Assembly (NCBI RefSeq): GCF_012295575.1
Contig: NZ_CP051180.1
Location: 1,984,001-2,048,000 of the forward strand
Length of the DNA: 64,000 nucleotides
From: Ferrimonas lipolytica
GTDB lineage: Bacteria > Pseudomonadota > Gammaproteobacteria > Enterobacterales > Shewanellaceae
Direction: 5' to 3'
Every line of letters starts with the position of its first letter. Positions within the stretch are counted from its first letter, which is position 1. The notes under the pieces were generated by a model, which saw nothing but the letters and a program-made list of their open reading frames with translations, did no database searches and was not told where the DNA came from. This document shows, in pieces, positions 44,215-53,778 of this stretch. Position numbers and translations under genes: made by a program.

Positions 44215-44732
44215 TATTTGGTTACCTGTAAAAGTTGGGTAGCGGTTTGCTGAGCACTGAGCACTGCAGTATTACCCAACACTGGCCAGGCGCTCGACAC
44301 ACCTTCATGTAATAAAAATAACGCGGTGGCGAGGTCAGCACGGCCGCTTTGCTCGGCAAACAGTTCTCGAACCTGTTGCTTATGTTGATGTACCGCGTCG
44401 GTTATCTGCAGATTTTCAGGAAAGGCAGCAATAGCACTTATCGATAGGCAACCATGAGGCGCAAATTCCTCCATCCACCGTTCCAAACGTTCAAACATGT
44501 GCACCACCGAATCCACTGGGCTTGTTGGCACATTCAGCAATAGATAATCAAGATAGCGTTGATGTCGATGTGCCAGCGCACCAACGATCATCGCTTCCTT
44601 GGACGGGTAGTATTTATAGAGCGTGCGTAGACTTACGCCACTAGCATCTTTTAGCTGGGCCACACTTGGCTCAGCAAACCCCTGTAGGCTGAACGCCAAT
44701 TCGAGTCGCGCAGTAATCTGTTGCTTTAACAT
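44214..44732 (-). CDS. TetR family repressor
   Basis: This is a 172-residue TetR regulator. The helix-turn-helix LKDASGVSLRTLYKYYPSKEAMI is at about residues 27-49, followed by a short helical ligand domain. AAGGTG lies before the ATG. Two tandem perfect-arm palindromes lie 11-55 bp upstream of the start codon, so the gene almost surely represses itself and the coupled dehydrogenase downstream. The arrangement resembles NemR-type sensors of reactive electrophiles, but the operator sequence differs and the ligand is unknown. Confidence 0.9.
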   Translation of the reverse strand: MLKQQITARLELAFSLQGFAEPSVAQLKDASGVSLRTLYKYYPSKEAMIVGALAHRHQRYLDYLLLNVPTSPVDSVVHMFERLERWMEEFAPHGCLSISAIAAFPENLQITDAVHQHKQQVRELFAEQSGRADLATALFLLHEGVSSAWPVLGNTAVLSAQQTATQLLQVTK

Positions 44733-44742
44733 TTTGCACCTT

Positions 44743-44764
44743 GGTAGAGTGTTTGCTCTACCAA
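44743..44764. promoter_or_regulatory. TetR operator 1
   Basis: TGGTAGAG-TGTTTG-CTCTACCA is a 22-bp palindrome with perfect 8-bp arms, 10 bp from the TetR start codon. It pairs with a near-identical copy 23 bp away. Confidence 0.8.
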
Positions 44765-44765
44765 T

Positions 44766-44787
44766 GGTAGAGTGTTCGCTCTACCAT
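44766..44787. promoter_or_regulatory. TetR operator 2
   Basis: TGGTAGAG-TGTTCG-CTCTACCA is the second copy, differing from the first by one base in the spacer. Centre-to-centre distance is 23 bp, close to two helical turns, so two repressor dimers could bind on one face. Confidence 0.8.
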
Positions 44788-44861
44788 TGTCAAACAGCAG
44801 CATCCGTTTGTACGTAAGGGCACCGTATCAATTGTTTATATGACTTTGATCAATCCCGTGT

Positions 44862-44877
44862 TTATCAAGATTGATAA
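44862..44877. promoter_or_regulatory. Inverted repeat TTATCA-N4-TGATAA
   Basis: This is a 6-bp-arm dyad upstream of the DUF4124 gene. A TTGATCAA palindrome lies about 15 bp before it. The binding protein is unknown. Confidence 0.35.
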
Positions 44878-44974
44878 CATTGGTGATTAGTCGCTACGGC
44901 TTATTCTGGAGCGAATAGTGTCGGACAATTCACAACACCTTGAAGCTTCGTTGAGAAGCATTTCCTATTCACGG

Positions 44975-45478
44975 ATGAATATGAACAAGCTTGCAGTCAC
45001 ACTTCTACTGGTGATGCCTATGTCACTTAATGCAGGAGTTTATAAATGGGTCGATGCTAGCGGCGGCATCCATTACAGTGAACGACCACCTGTAAACGTC
45101 GCAACACAGACCGTTGCCGTTAATAACCCAAGAGAACAATCGGTTGGTAACCGTGACGACAATTTCGACTCGTCACCGTTGTCCCAAGTGATACGCCAGT
45201 TAAACAGCAACCAACAGCAGTTAAATTGCTCCGTTGCCGTTCGCCACGCTAATGCCGGCATCAATTACCTCGTACGAATGGCTGATATCAACTACCGCGA
45301 TGGTTTTACTGAGCTTAGTAAATATCAAACTGAATCCCGCTATTTATCTAATTTAAAGCGCAGTTTTACCATTCGCAATTGTGTTACTGCGAGTGGCAAG
45401 CACTTAGCGTTTTATGCCTGCGCAGCCGACTCAGCCAAACATTTTGCATTTTGTATATCTCAGCTAAGTGATATTTAG
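44975..45478 (+). CDS. DUF4124 exported protein
   Basis: This is a 167-residue protein from ATG 44975. The signal sequence MNMNKLAVTLLLVMPMSLNA leads into VYKWVDASGGIHYSERPP, the hallmark of DUF4124, a small beta domain at the N-terminus of many exported proteobacterial proteins of unknown role. The remainder has four cysteines (LNCS, RNCV, YACA, AFCIS) that may form two disulfides. A GTG at 44918 has a better ribosome site (GGAG), but would place about 20 polar residues before the signal sequence. It is followed 85 bp later by MITE copy 7. Confidence 0.78.
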   Translation: MNMNKLAVTLLLVMPMSLNAGVYKWVDASGGIHYSERPPVNVATQTVAVNNPREQSVGNRDDNFDSSPLSQVIRQLNSNQQQLNCSVAVRHANAGINYLVRMADINYRDGFTELSKYQTESRYLSNLKRSFTIRNCVTASGKHLAFYACAADSAKHFAFCISQLSDI

Positions 45479-45562
45479 CGTTTATCTTCCCAACGCCTAA
45501 GTCGGCGACAACAAACAGGCTCTGCAGCAGGTGAAATTAGTTGCTCCTGTCGCTCAATTTTA

Positions 45563-45853
45563 GGCTGTGTACCAATTAAGTGTTGTTCTTTCTAATACAG
45601 TAAAAGCAGCGGCTAGGCGAGCGCCGATACAAGGGAATAAGCAGTACCGCCGTTGACCTTCTGCCGCATTGGAGCAGTCCAGCGAAGCATTTTGGACTGT
45701 GGCCAAAGGCAAAGGGGATTCCAAACGGGGCGAAGCTCCCCCCTAATGCATACAAGAATGTGCCGCCACCACCGCGACATAACCCTTAAGAGTACAGCAA
45801 TCAGTAGAGCCGAAGGCTTGATATAAACCTCAACAGCTAACTCCGACACAGCC
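45563..45853 (+). mobile_element. MITE copy 7 (complete)
   Basis: This is a 291-bp element with GGCTGTGTACCAATTAAG and CCGACACAGCC ends and a perfect 8-bp duplication CAATTTTA (45555-45562 and 45854-45861). Confidence 0.93.
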
Positions 45854-46040
45854 CAATTTTACTCCTCCTTAAAGCGGTGCTGTGAGTTACGAGTTAGGGC
45901 CAACACTAACGTTCTAGCTAACAGCGGGATAACCATCCACTTCATCGCTGTGAGGTTAAGATCACATGTCCAGAACATGCTTTTTAACTAAAGCTTTCAT
46001 TACGTTAGTATAATTAAAAATAATAAAATTAATAACTTAC

Positions 46041-46508
46041 ATGTTTAGCAAGCTTACCCAATGGATTTATGCAAAAAATAAGGATCCAGCTTTAGCACCA
46101 CAACCCAGTCTAAATGCTACCGATAATGATCCGTTTGCGATCGACTCAAGTTATCGAGTAAAACCTTTAGCCACTGCTGTCAACAGCGCCACCGTTAAAG
46201 CGGAACTCGCCCAATACCTAGATGATCCTTTTACTGAAGACAGCGCTGCGTTTTGCTCAGTCACAAATTTCGCGACAGAAATAAACCCCGCCAATGGCTT
46301 GCCGATGATGGGCTGTATCGATATCGAAGGTAATCCATACGGTTGCACGAGCAACATTAGCGACCCGTTTGCAACGGAGATCAGCGTTATGGATAGCAAT
46401 ATCGATTCCTGCCTTAGTTCAAGTTGGGATTCTAGCTCTAGCTTTGATGACGACACCTTCGGCAGCTGTAGCATCAGCGACAGTGCATTTAGCGACGACA
46501 ACTGGTAA
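46041..46508 (+). CDS. Acidic, serine-rich protein with DPF repeats, unknown function
   Basis: This is a 155-residue protein without signal peptide. Three short repeats NDPFAID, DDPFTED and SDPFATE are spaced through it. A NPANGLPMMGCIDIEGNPYGC segment carries two of its five cysteines, and the C-terminus is low-complexity Ser/Asp (SSSWDSSSSFDDDTF). I do not recognise a named family. It is bracketed by MITE copies 7 and 8, with AT-rich DNA before it and no strong ribosome site, so expression is uncertain. Confidence 0.65.
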   Translation: MFSKLTQWIYAKNKDPALAPQPSLNATDNDPFAIDSSYRVKPLATAVNSATVKAELAQYLDDPFTEDSAAFCSVTNFATEINPANGLPMMGCIDIEGNPYGCTSNISDPFATEISVMDSNIDSCLSSSWDSSSSFDDDTFGSCSISDSAFSDDNW

Positions 46509-46525
46509 CCGCTGCCCTTTTATTT

Positions 46526-46800
46526 GGCTGTGTACCAACTAAGTGTTGTTCTTTCCAATGCTGTTAAAGCGCCGGAGAGGCGAATATTGATACAACGGGA
46601 AAGCACTACCGCCGTTGACCTTCTGCCGCATTGGAGCAGTTCAGCGAAGCATTTTGGACTGGACCCAAAGCAAGGGGGATTCCTAACGGGACGAAGCCCC
46701 CTTTGGGTGCCGGCGCCACCGCGACATAACCCGAAAGAGTGCTGCCATCGGTAGAGCCGAAGGCTTGATATAAACTTCAACACTTAACTGTGACACAGCC
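46526..46800 (+). mobile_element. MITE copy 8 (complete)
   Basis: This is a 275-bp element with intact GGCTGTGTACC and GTGACACAGCC ends. The flanks TTTTATTT (46518-46525) and TTTGATTT (46801-46808) are an 8-bp duplication with one mismatch. A short deletion is present in the right third. Confidence 0.9.
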
Positions 46801-46856
46801 TTTGATTTACCCCAAAAGAGAAACCGGCGAATTAATACGCCTGTAACAAGGACAAC

Positions 46857-48716
46857 ATGAGTAGTATCGAAACAACGGTGAAGCAATCAAAACGGATTGA
46901 ATCACTGCTAACCAAACACTTTAACGCCGAAGGCCGTGGGCTGCATGAGAAGGTAAGCAGCTGCGAAGCACAGCTGCCAAACTTGTTAGTTCGACAGATA
47001 CGTTGGATAGCCACGCTTCGCAACAAAGCGGTTCACGAAGATGAATTTGAGCTAAAGAATAGCGCTGAATTTGAACGCCGCTGCGACCATGTTGTCAGTC
47101 AACTGCAACTACTGATTGCGCCTAAAGCCTCAGCACTCAACACTCGGGCTGCAACAATGGCGGAACTAAACTCTGCCAACGGTAACCCTGCTTCTGAAAA
47201 AAGCAAAATGCGCATCAGTATGGCTATTCTGCTCATCATCGTTACTACTTTGTCTTATCTCTACTACGCCTACGCCGAAAATCAACAACAGCAGCGATTT
47301 GAGCGACAACAGCAACGACTGCAACTAGCGAATGCCGCCAAACAAGCTAAAGCGCAAGCGGCAAAACAAACCAACCAGGCCCAAGCAGAAGTCGAACCCG
47401 ACGAGTCTCAGCCACAACCGAGCAACACCCAATCAGTATCGGTAAGCTTGCAACCGGGCTCACTGGCGCAGAAGGCTCAACAGGCTAAGTCCGACTTACA
47501 GCAGGCAAAAGATGACATCCGTACTAATCTGCTTGAGCAGATCCTCACTGATATCAACCTCAGTACCGATAAAGTGATGGTCAGTGCCAATGCCGATGGC
47601 ACTGTTAACCTGTTACTCCCAGTCGATTGGACTATTCCTACTACAACCTTGCTGCCAGTCATAAACCGCTACCTCCACGACTATAAAGGTCGCCAAATTA
47701 AGCAGCAGCGTTTGGACACCGCCCTAGCTGATCGCGACAACCCAGCAGGAATCACCATTAGCCGGATATGGAATAGCCAAGACAATCAAAAACTGCCCTA
47801 CTCCCATGACCTCTATCAATGGCTCACAGCACACCAAGTAAAACTGGTTGCTAACTTCGGTGATCGCAGCGCTGAACTGATCCTTGCTTCAGGTAGAGAT
47901 TGCCATGTTAGTTGTCGCGGCGTAGGTAATGATGAGTTTCAGATCATGACCACCACCCCAAAACCGCGAACACCGATGATGTTCAGTAAACAGCGCAATC
48001 CAATGGTGGTAGCCTCACTGCCGATGGCAGCGTTAACGGCCGAGCATCAGCTCACGCTGAAGTTAGTTGTCACTCATAAAGATAATGTGGTTTCATCAAA
48101 ATCAATCTCGCTGAACGAGCCGCTACAACCACAACAACTATTAGATAGGATCGAAACTGCCCACACAGACTATCAACACGCCCAACAACGGATCGAACAA
48201 ATCAAGCAAATCATACTTGAACAAACCGAGTTGGTTGTTGGCGAGGTGCAAGTCAAAGCGAATAAAGATGGCAGCTCCAATCTGATCATTCCAATTAACT
48301 GGAAGATGCCCCATTCGCTACTATTAGCTGAGGTAAACCGCTACTTTCATCAATACCGTGCCGAACCTTTTAACTACCAAAGCATCGACTTTGACAGATA
48401 CCCCGATGTTAACGGCCACGGTCTCCGCATATCTCGCATGTGGAATCGCGACGAACTGGAAAAACAGCCAAATTCTGAAAAACTGTTAGCCAAATTGATG
48501 GCCGACGATATCGTTATTCGCGCACGTATCGGTGATAGCAAAGGGCAACTAGGCATTGCCACCGCCATGGACTGCCATGTTAGCTGTCGCTTAGGCGGCG
48601 ATGATGAATACCACATTCGCTTTAGCGGCAAGCAAGAGTCCATCGTTATCAGCAACGTATCAGATGCACAATTAGCGCAAGCCAGCGAGTTAAAACTGAC
48701 TCTCGAACGCAACTAA
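46857..48716 (+). CDS. HEPN-like membrane protein with duplicated C-terminal domain
   Basis: This 619-residue protein has four parts. Residues 1-90 are a helical domain with RNKAVH at residues 55-60, which fits the RxxxxH motif of HEPN/DUF4145 domains, some of which are RNases. Residues about 121-142 are a single transmembrane helix. A Gln/Ala-rich coiled coil follows. Two tandem copies of one domain fill the rest. Each begins with a 'LxxxIL...' helix and contains NLLLPVDW or NLIIPINW, then ISRIWN or ISRMWN, then RDCHVSCRGVGNDEF or MDCHVSCRLGGDDEY. The repeated domain is unknown to me and would lie outside the membrane. AAGGA precedes the ATG. It is bracketed by MITE copies 8 and 9. Confidence 0.78.
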   Translation: MSSIETTVKQSKRIESLLTKHFNAEGRGLHEKVSSCEAQLPNLLVRQIRWIATLRNKAVHEDEFELKNSAEFERRCDHVVSQLQLLIAPKASALNTRAATMAELNSANGNPASEKSKMRISMAILLIIVTTLSYLYYAYAENQQQQRFERQQQRLQLANAAKQAKAQAAKQTNQAQAEVEPDESQPQPSNTQSVSVSLQPGSLAQKAQQAKSDLQQAKDDIRTNLLEQILTDINLSTDKVMVSANADGTVNLLLPVDWTIPTTTLLPVINRYLHDYKGRQIKQQRLDTALADRDNPAGITISRIWNSQDNQKLPYSHDLYQWLTAHQVKLVANFGDRSAELILASGRDCHVSCRGVGNDEFQIMTTTPKPRTPMMFSKQRNPMVVASLPMAALTAEHQLTLKLVVTHKDNVVSSKSISLNEPLQPQQLLDRIETAHTDYQHAQQRIEQIKQIILEQTELVVGEVQVKANKDGSSNLIIPINWKMPHSLLLAEVNRYFHQYRAEPFNYQSIDFDRYPDVNGHGLRISRMWNRDELEKQPNSEKLLAKLMADDIVIRARIGDSKGQLGIATAMDCHVSCRLGGDDEYHIRFSGKQESIVISNVSDAQLAQASELKLTLERN

Positions 48717-48761
48717 TTGACCTAGCCTCAAGGTATATCGACAGCTATTTCAAAAAGCAAA

Positions 48762-48792
48762 AAGGCCACCCTAGCAGTGCTAGGGTGGCCTT
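48762..48792 (+). terminator. Strong terminator
   Basis: A perfect stem of about 14 bp AAGGCCACCCTAGC/GCTAGGGTGGCCTT lies 45 bp after the HEPN-like gene. The tail is only TTGGG, but the stem is long. Confidence 0.75.
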
Positions 48793-48861
48793 GGGCTTCT
48801 TATCTAGGCAACAGGCCCCACGCCTTATAACGAACGTCGTCATTACAAGCTGTTATTTAGT

Positions 48862-49154
48862 GGCTGTGTACCAACTAAGTGTTGTTCTTTCTAATACAGT
48901 TAAAGCACTGACTAGGCGAGTGTTGATACAAAGATAAAGCACTACCGCCGTTGACCTTCTGCCGCATTGGAGCAGTCCAGCGAAGCGTTTTTGGATTGCG
49001 ACCTAAGGCAAAGGGGGGATTTCAAAGGGGGCGAAACTGCCCCCTTATGCATACAAGAATGTGCCGTCACCACCGCGACTTAGTCCCCTAAATGCACCCA
49101 AATCGGTGAAGCCGAAGGCTTGATATAAACCTCAACACTTAACTGTGATACAGC

Positions 49155-49155
<1 letters not shown>
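48862..49155 (+). mobile_element. MITE copy 9 (complete), inserted in the kdsA stop codon
   Basis: This is a 294-bp element with GGCTGTGTACC and GTGATACAGCC ends. Flanks TATTTAGT (48854-48861) and TATTTAAT (49156-49163) differ by one base. The last base of the element is the G of the kdsA stop codon TAG on the minus strand. Confidence 0.92.
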
Positions 49156-50039
<884 letters not shown>

Positions 50040-51284
50040 TTAAGCCGCCAGCGCTTGCAAAATCTGTCCACAGAACCACGCCATGTAAGTACCTAATACA
50101 TAGCCTAATACCGCTAACAACACGCCCACTGGCGCCAATGCGGGGTGGAACGCCGCCGCCACAACTGGGGCGCTTGCTGCGCCACCAACGTTGGCTTGAC
50201 TGCCGACCGCCATGTAAAACAATGGTGCTTTAATTACTCGAGCGGTGATCAACATGATGCTGGCATGCACCAACATCCATACACCACCAAGGGCAAAGTA
50301 CTTCGGCGATTCAAGGATAGCGCTGATGTCCATATGCATGCCGATAGAAGCAACCAATACGTACAAACAAGCTGAACCAATCTTAGATGCCCCATAGGCT
50401 TCGAGATTACGAGCCTTGGTAAATGACAGCATTACCCCCAACGTCGTTGCGCTGACGATCAACCAGAAAAACGCCGAATGCAGGCTGTACCGCTTAAGCT
50501 CTGGGAAATTCTCAACAAACCAAGGGGTGATGATGTCAGCGCCATAGTGGGAGATGCCAGTAGCACCAAAACCAACCGCCAAAATCACCATGATATCCCG
50601 TAGCGAAGGATTAACTGAGTTCTGCGCATGCCAATCGGCCATCTTTTCGCGCAGCGCCGTTAATGCACTGGTGTCGGCGCCCATCTTGCTATCCCAAGCG
50701 TTGGCACGAGGAACCATCAACAGCAGCACCGCCATCCACACGTTGGCCACAATCACATCAACGGCTATCATCGCCGAGAACATGTTGTCGCCTACTTCGT
50801 AGATCTCTTTCATCGCAGTTTGGTTAGCGCCACCGCCGATCCAGCTACCGGCTACGGTCGTCATGCCGCGCCATACCGACTCTGGGCCGTGGTTACCCAG
50901 CAGCTCGGGCCACAAGGCTGATGTCAGCATCAGTGCAATGGGCGCACCGATAACGATACCGACGGTACCGGCTAGAAACATCACAATCGCTTTGGGTCCC
51001 AACGAGCCGATCGCTTTCAGATCGAGATTTAGAGTCAGCAGCACCAAGGCCGTTGGTAGTAGGAACCGTGAGGCAACGTAGTACAGGGTATTATCTGAAC
51101 CATCAATGACACCGAAGGTATTCAGCAACGACGGGATGAAGTAACACAACAGCAGTGCAGGAACGAACTTGTAGAACCGCTTCCACACCGGGTGCACACT
51201 GTGCGAGGTATAAAATACCCCTCCCAAGACCATCATCAAAATACCAAACACTGTTGCTTGGTTAGTGAATAACACGTCGGTCAT
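50040..51284 (-). CDS. DUF819 membrane protein
   Basis: This 414-residue integral membrane protein has about eleven hydrophobic helices. The pattern of DUF819 is visible: ASRFLLPTALVLLTLNLDLKAI and VAGSWIGGGANQTAMKEI, reminiscent of sodium-dependent carriers. Function is unknown. GGAGG precedes the ATG. It occupies the place where sirB1 lies between sirB2 and kdsA in E. coli. Confidence 0.88.
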   Translation of the reverse strand: MTDVLFTNQATVFGILMMVLGGVFYTSHSVHPVWKRFYKFVPALLLCYFIPSLLNTFGVIDGSDNTLYYVASRFLLPTALVLLTLNLDLKAIGSLGPKAIVMFLAGTVGIVIGAPIALMLTSALWPELLGNHGPESVWRGMTTVAGSWIGGGANQTAMKEIYEVGDNMFSAMIAVDVIVANVWMAVLLLMVPRANAWDSKMGADTSALTALREKMADWHAQNSVNPSLRDIMVILAVGFGATGISHYGADIITPWFVENFPELKRYSLHSAFFWLIVSATTLGVMLSFTKARNLEAYGASKIGSACLYVLVASIGMHMDISAILESPKYFALGGVWMLVHASIMLITARVIKAPLFYMAVGSQANVGGAASAPVVAAAFHPALAPVGVLLAVLGYVLGTYMAWFCGQILQALAA

Positions 51285-51348
51285 TTAGCCTCCAAAAGCA
51301 GAAACTGGCACATCGAGGTGCCAGCATTAATTGTAATTATAAGCGCTG

Positions 51349-51729
51349 TTACATGAACAAGATTGGCATCTTGGTTTGTGCCAACTTCGCCATGTAGAAC
51401 AGCCAACCGAGCGCCCCAAGGAATGCAAAGGTACGAAACAGCTTGCCGCGCTCAAGCTTCAAGGTAAAGAAACCGAGCACAATGTAAGCAACCAACGCGA
51501 TCAATTTTTCAAATAACCATGGGCTGTTGGTTGGGGTGAAGCCAGTCACATAGATAAGCGCAATACCAGAAAGGATAAGCAGGGTATCAACGATGTGTGG
51601 AACAATCTTGACCCACTTTTTCTGCATCATCTCTGAGCCTTTCATTACCCAGATAAAACGCAAAATAAACAGCGCAATGCTAGCGCCAATAACGGTGAAG
51701 TGTATATGCTTAAACGCTTCGTATGGCAT
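51349..51729 (-). CDS. sirB2: SirB2 family membrane protein
   Basis: This 126-residue protein has four hydrophobic helices. PYEAFKHIHFTVIGASIALFILRF and PHIVDTLLILSGIALI are typical of SirB2 (YchQ). The family name comes from effects on Salmonella invasion genes; the biochemical role is unknown. It stands in the conserved prmC-sirB2-kdsA order with AAGGAAA before the ATG. SirB1, its usual neighbour, is absent. Confidence 0.9.
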   Translation of the reverse strand: MPYEAFKHIHFTVIGASIALFILRFIWVMKGSEMMQKKWVKIVPHIVDTLLILSGIALIYVTGFTPTNSPWLFEKLIALVAYIVLGFFTLKLERGKLFRTFAFLGALGWLFYMAKLAQTKMPILFM

Positions 51730-51797
51730 GAACTTTCCTTAGCTTTAAAAACTCAAAATAGATAATACAAACAGGGTTCAATAACTCTAACGAGAGA

Positions 51798-52628
51798 CTA
51801 GCACTGCCACTGGCCTAGGGTATAGCGATCTCTTTGGCCATAATCTTGACCCACCCTGACATTGGCAAATCCAGCCCGCTCAAAAATATCTTTAACCACA
51901 GCACCTTGGTCATAACCGTGCTCGATCATCAAATAGCCGCCTTGATTAAGGTGGCGTGGCGCAGTGGCGACAATATGTTCGATGTCCGCCAAACCGTGAT
52001 TGTCAGCAATGAGTGCACTCAACGGCTCAAAGCGCACATCACCTTGATCTAAATGATGATCGGTTGGGTCAATATAGGGGGGGTTAGATACAACCAGATC
52101 AAAGCGTTTATTTTGCACTGGCTCGAACCAGCTGCCTTGGCTAACCTCAACGGCGAGATTAAGCTGAGCCGCATTAGCGCGAGCCAGCTGCACTGCTTCC
52201 GCGCTGAACTCAACCGCTTCAACCTGCCACTGGGCCATTTCACTTTTTAATGCTAGCGCAATAGCACCAGTACCAGTACCTAAATCGACCACTGCTGCTT
52301 GGTGCGGCAAAGCTAACCCCAGTGCTGCTTCAACCAAAGATTCGGTATCAGGGCGGGGAATTAAGGTGGACGCGTTGACCTGTAATGGCAAACTCCAAAA
52401 CTCACGCTGACCAATAATATGCGCTATTGGTTCGCCATTGATCCGGCGTTGTAATATCGACTGCAGTTGCATCAATGTGGCTTCATCCAATGGATGATCA
52501 GGCCAAGTAAACACAAAGCTACGCGGTTTGTTGATGCAGAACAGCAGCAACAGCTCTGCGTCTAGCGCAGCGCTGTCACTGTGAGTTAATTGCTTGGCGG
52601 CGTGCGCTAACCAGAGATCGAGGCGCAC
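51798..52628 (-). CDS. prmC: Release factor glutamine N5-methyltransferase PrmC
   Basis: PrmC methylates the glutamine of the GGQ motif in release factors 1 and 2. This 276-residue protein has a helical N-terminal domain, a SAM motif DLGTGTGAIALAL, and the catalytic NPPY in VVSNPPYIDP. The start is GTG, two bases after the prfA stop, so the pair is tightly coupled and enzyme and substrate are made together. Confidence 0.94.
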   Translation of the reverse strand: MRLDLWLAHAAKQLTHSDSAALDAELLLLFCINKPRSFVFTWPDHPLDEATLMQLQSILQRRINGEPIAHIIGQREFWSLPLQVNASTLIPRPDTESLVEAALGLALPHQAAVVDLGTGTGAIALALKSEMAQWQVEAVEFSAEAVQLARANAAQLNLAVEVSQGSWFEPVQNKRFDLVVSNPPYIDPTDHHLDQGDVRFEPLSALIADNHGLADIEHIVATAPRHLNQGGYLMIEHGYDQGAVVKDIFERAGFANVRVGQDYGQRDRYTLGQWQC

Positions 52629-52630
52629 GA

Positions 52631-53710
52631 TTAATCTTCTGCCAGTGCAGCCAGTTGATCCGCTTGGTATTCCTGCAAAATAGGCTCCATCAACGCTGCC
52701 AAATCCCCTTCCATCACTTCATTTAAGCGATATAGGGTCAGATTAATACGGTGATCGGAGACACGACCCTGTGGGTAGTTATAGGTACGGATCCGCTCAG
52801 AGCGATCACCTGAGGTAACCAGTGAACGACGAGTATCGGTTTCAGCTTGCTTACGTTTCGCTTCTTCCGCCGCTTCTAAACGAGCCGATAGCACCGCCAT
52901 CGCCTTAGCACGGTTTTTGTGCTGTGAACGTTCATCCTGACACTCAACGACAGTGCCGGTTGGCAAGTGGGTAATACGGATTGCAGAATCGGTTTTGTTG
53001 ACGTGCTGACCACCGGCGCCAGAAGCGCGGAAGGTATCAACCTTAAGATCGGCAGAGTTGATCTCAATCGCTTCAGCCGCTTCCACTTCTGGCATCACCA
53101 CAACAGTACAAGCGGAGGTGTGAATACGACCCTGAGATTCAGTTGCCGGTACACGCTGTACGCGGTGACCACCAGATTCAAACTTCATCTCACCGTATAC
53201 GCCATCGCCAGAGAATCGTGCGATCGCTTCTTTATAACCGCCCTGTTCGCTTTGGTTAGTGGACATCAACTCCACCTTCCAACCTTTGGTTTCGGCGTAC
53301 TTGGAGTACATGCGCAGCAAGTCACCGGCAAAGATTGCCGCTTCATCACCACCGGCCCCGGCACGGATCTCAACGTAAGCGTCGTGGCTATCCTTGGGAT
53401 CTTTTGGCAGTAATAGGATCTGCAGGTCGTCTTCCAACTGCACGCTGTTGGCCTTGGCCTCGCTCAGCTCTTCCTTCGCCATTTCAGCCATTTCTGGATC
53501 GGCCATCATCTCTTGTGCGGTTTCAATATCGTCCTGTGCTTGCTGATAAGCACGGAACGCATTTACTACCTCTTCGAGTTGAGAATACTCTTTAGTGAGC
53601 CCACGGAAACGGTCTTGATCAGAGATAATATCGGGTTCACCCAGTAGTACCTGCACTTCTTCATAGCGCTCTACTAAGCCTTCCAATTTTGCGTATACGG
53701 TGGGTTTCAT
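52631..53710 (-). CDS. prfA: Peptide chain release factor 1
   Basis: RF1 reads UAA and UAG stop codons and releases the finished protein. From ATG 53710 it has 359 residues, as in E. coli (360); upstream in-frame codons are not part of the family. Motifs are the recognition-loop region [14 protein letters not shown] and the catalytic [15 protein letters not shown] with GGQ. AAGGTAG precedes the start. The gene lies between hemA and prmC, behind a terminator-like hairpin. Confidence 0.96.
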   Translation of the reverse strand: MKPTVYAKLEGLVERYEEVQVLLGEPDIISDQDRFRGLTKEYSQLEEVVNAFRAYQQAQDDIETAQEMMADPEMAEMAKEELSEAKANSVQLEDDLQILLLPKDPKDSHDAYVEIRAGAGGDEAAIFAGDLLRMYSKYAETKGWKVELMSTNQSEQGGYKEAIARFSGDGVYGEMKFESGGHRVQRVPATESQGRIHTSACTVVVMPEVEAAEAIEINSADLKVDTFRASGAGGQHVNKTDSAIRITHLPTGTVVECQDERSQHKNRAKAMAVLSARLEAAEEAKRKQAETDTRRSLVTSGDRSERIRTYNYPQGRVSDHRINLTLYRLNEVMEGDLAALMEPILQEYQADQLAALAED

Positions 53711-53729
53711 GGCTACCTTAGATAAAAAG

Positions 53730-53752
53730 GAACGGCCCATATAGGGCCGTTC
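53730..53752 (-). terminator. Hairpin between hemA and prfA (attenuator or terminator)
   Basis: A perfect 9-bp stem GAACGGCCC/GGGCCGTTC with a 5-nt loop is followed on the minus strand by CTTTTTATC, 20 bp before the prfA start. It would reduce read-through from hemA into prfA. Confidence 0.72.
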
Positions 53753-53778
53753 ATTACTTAATTCGGAACAAACTAGGG

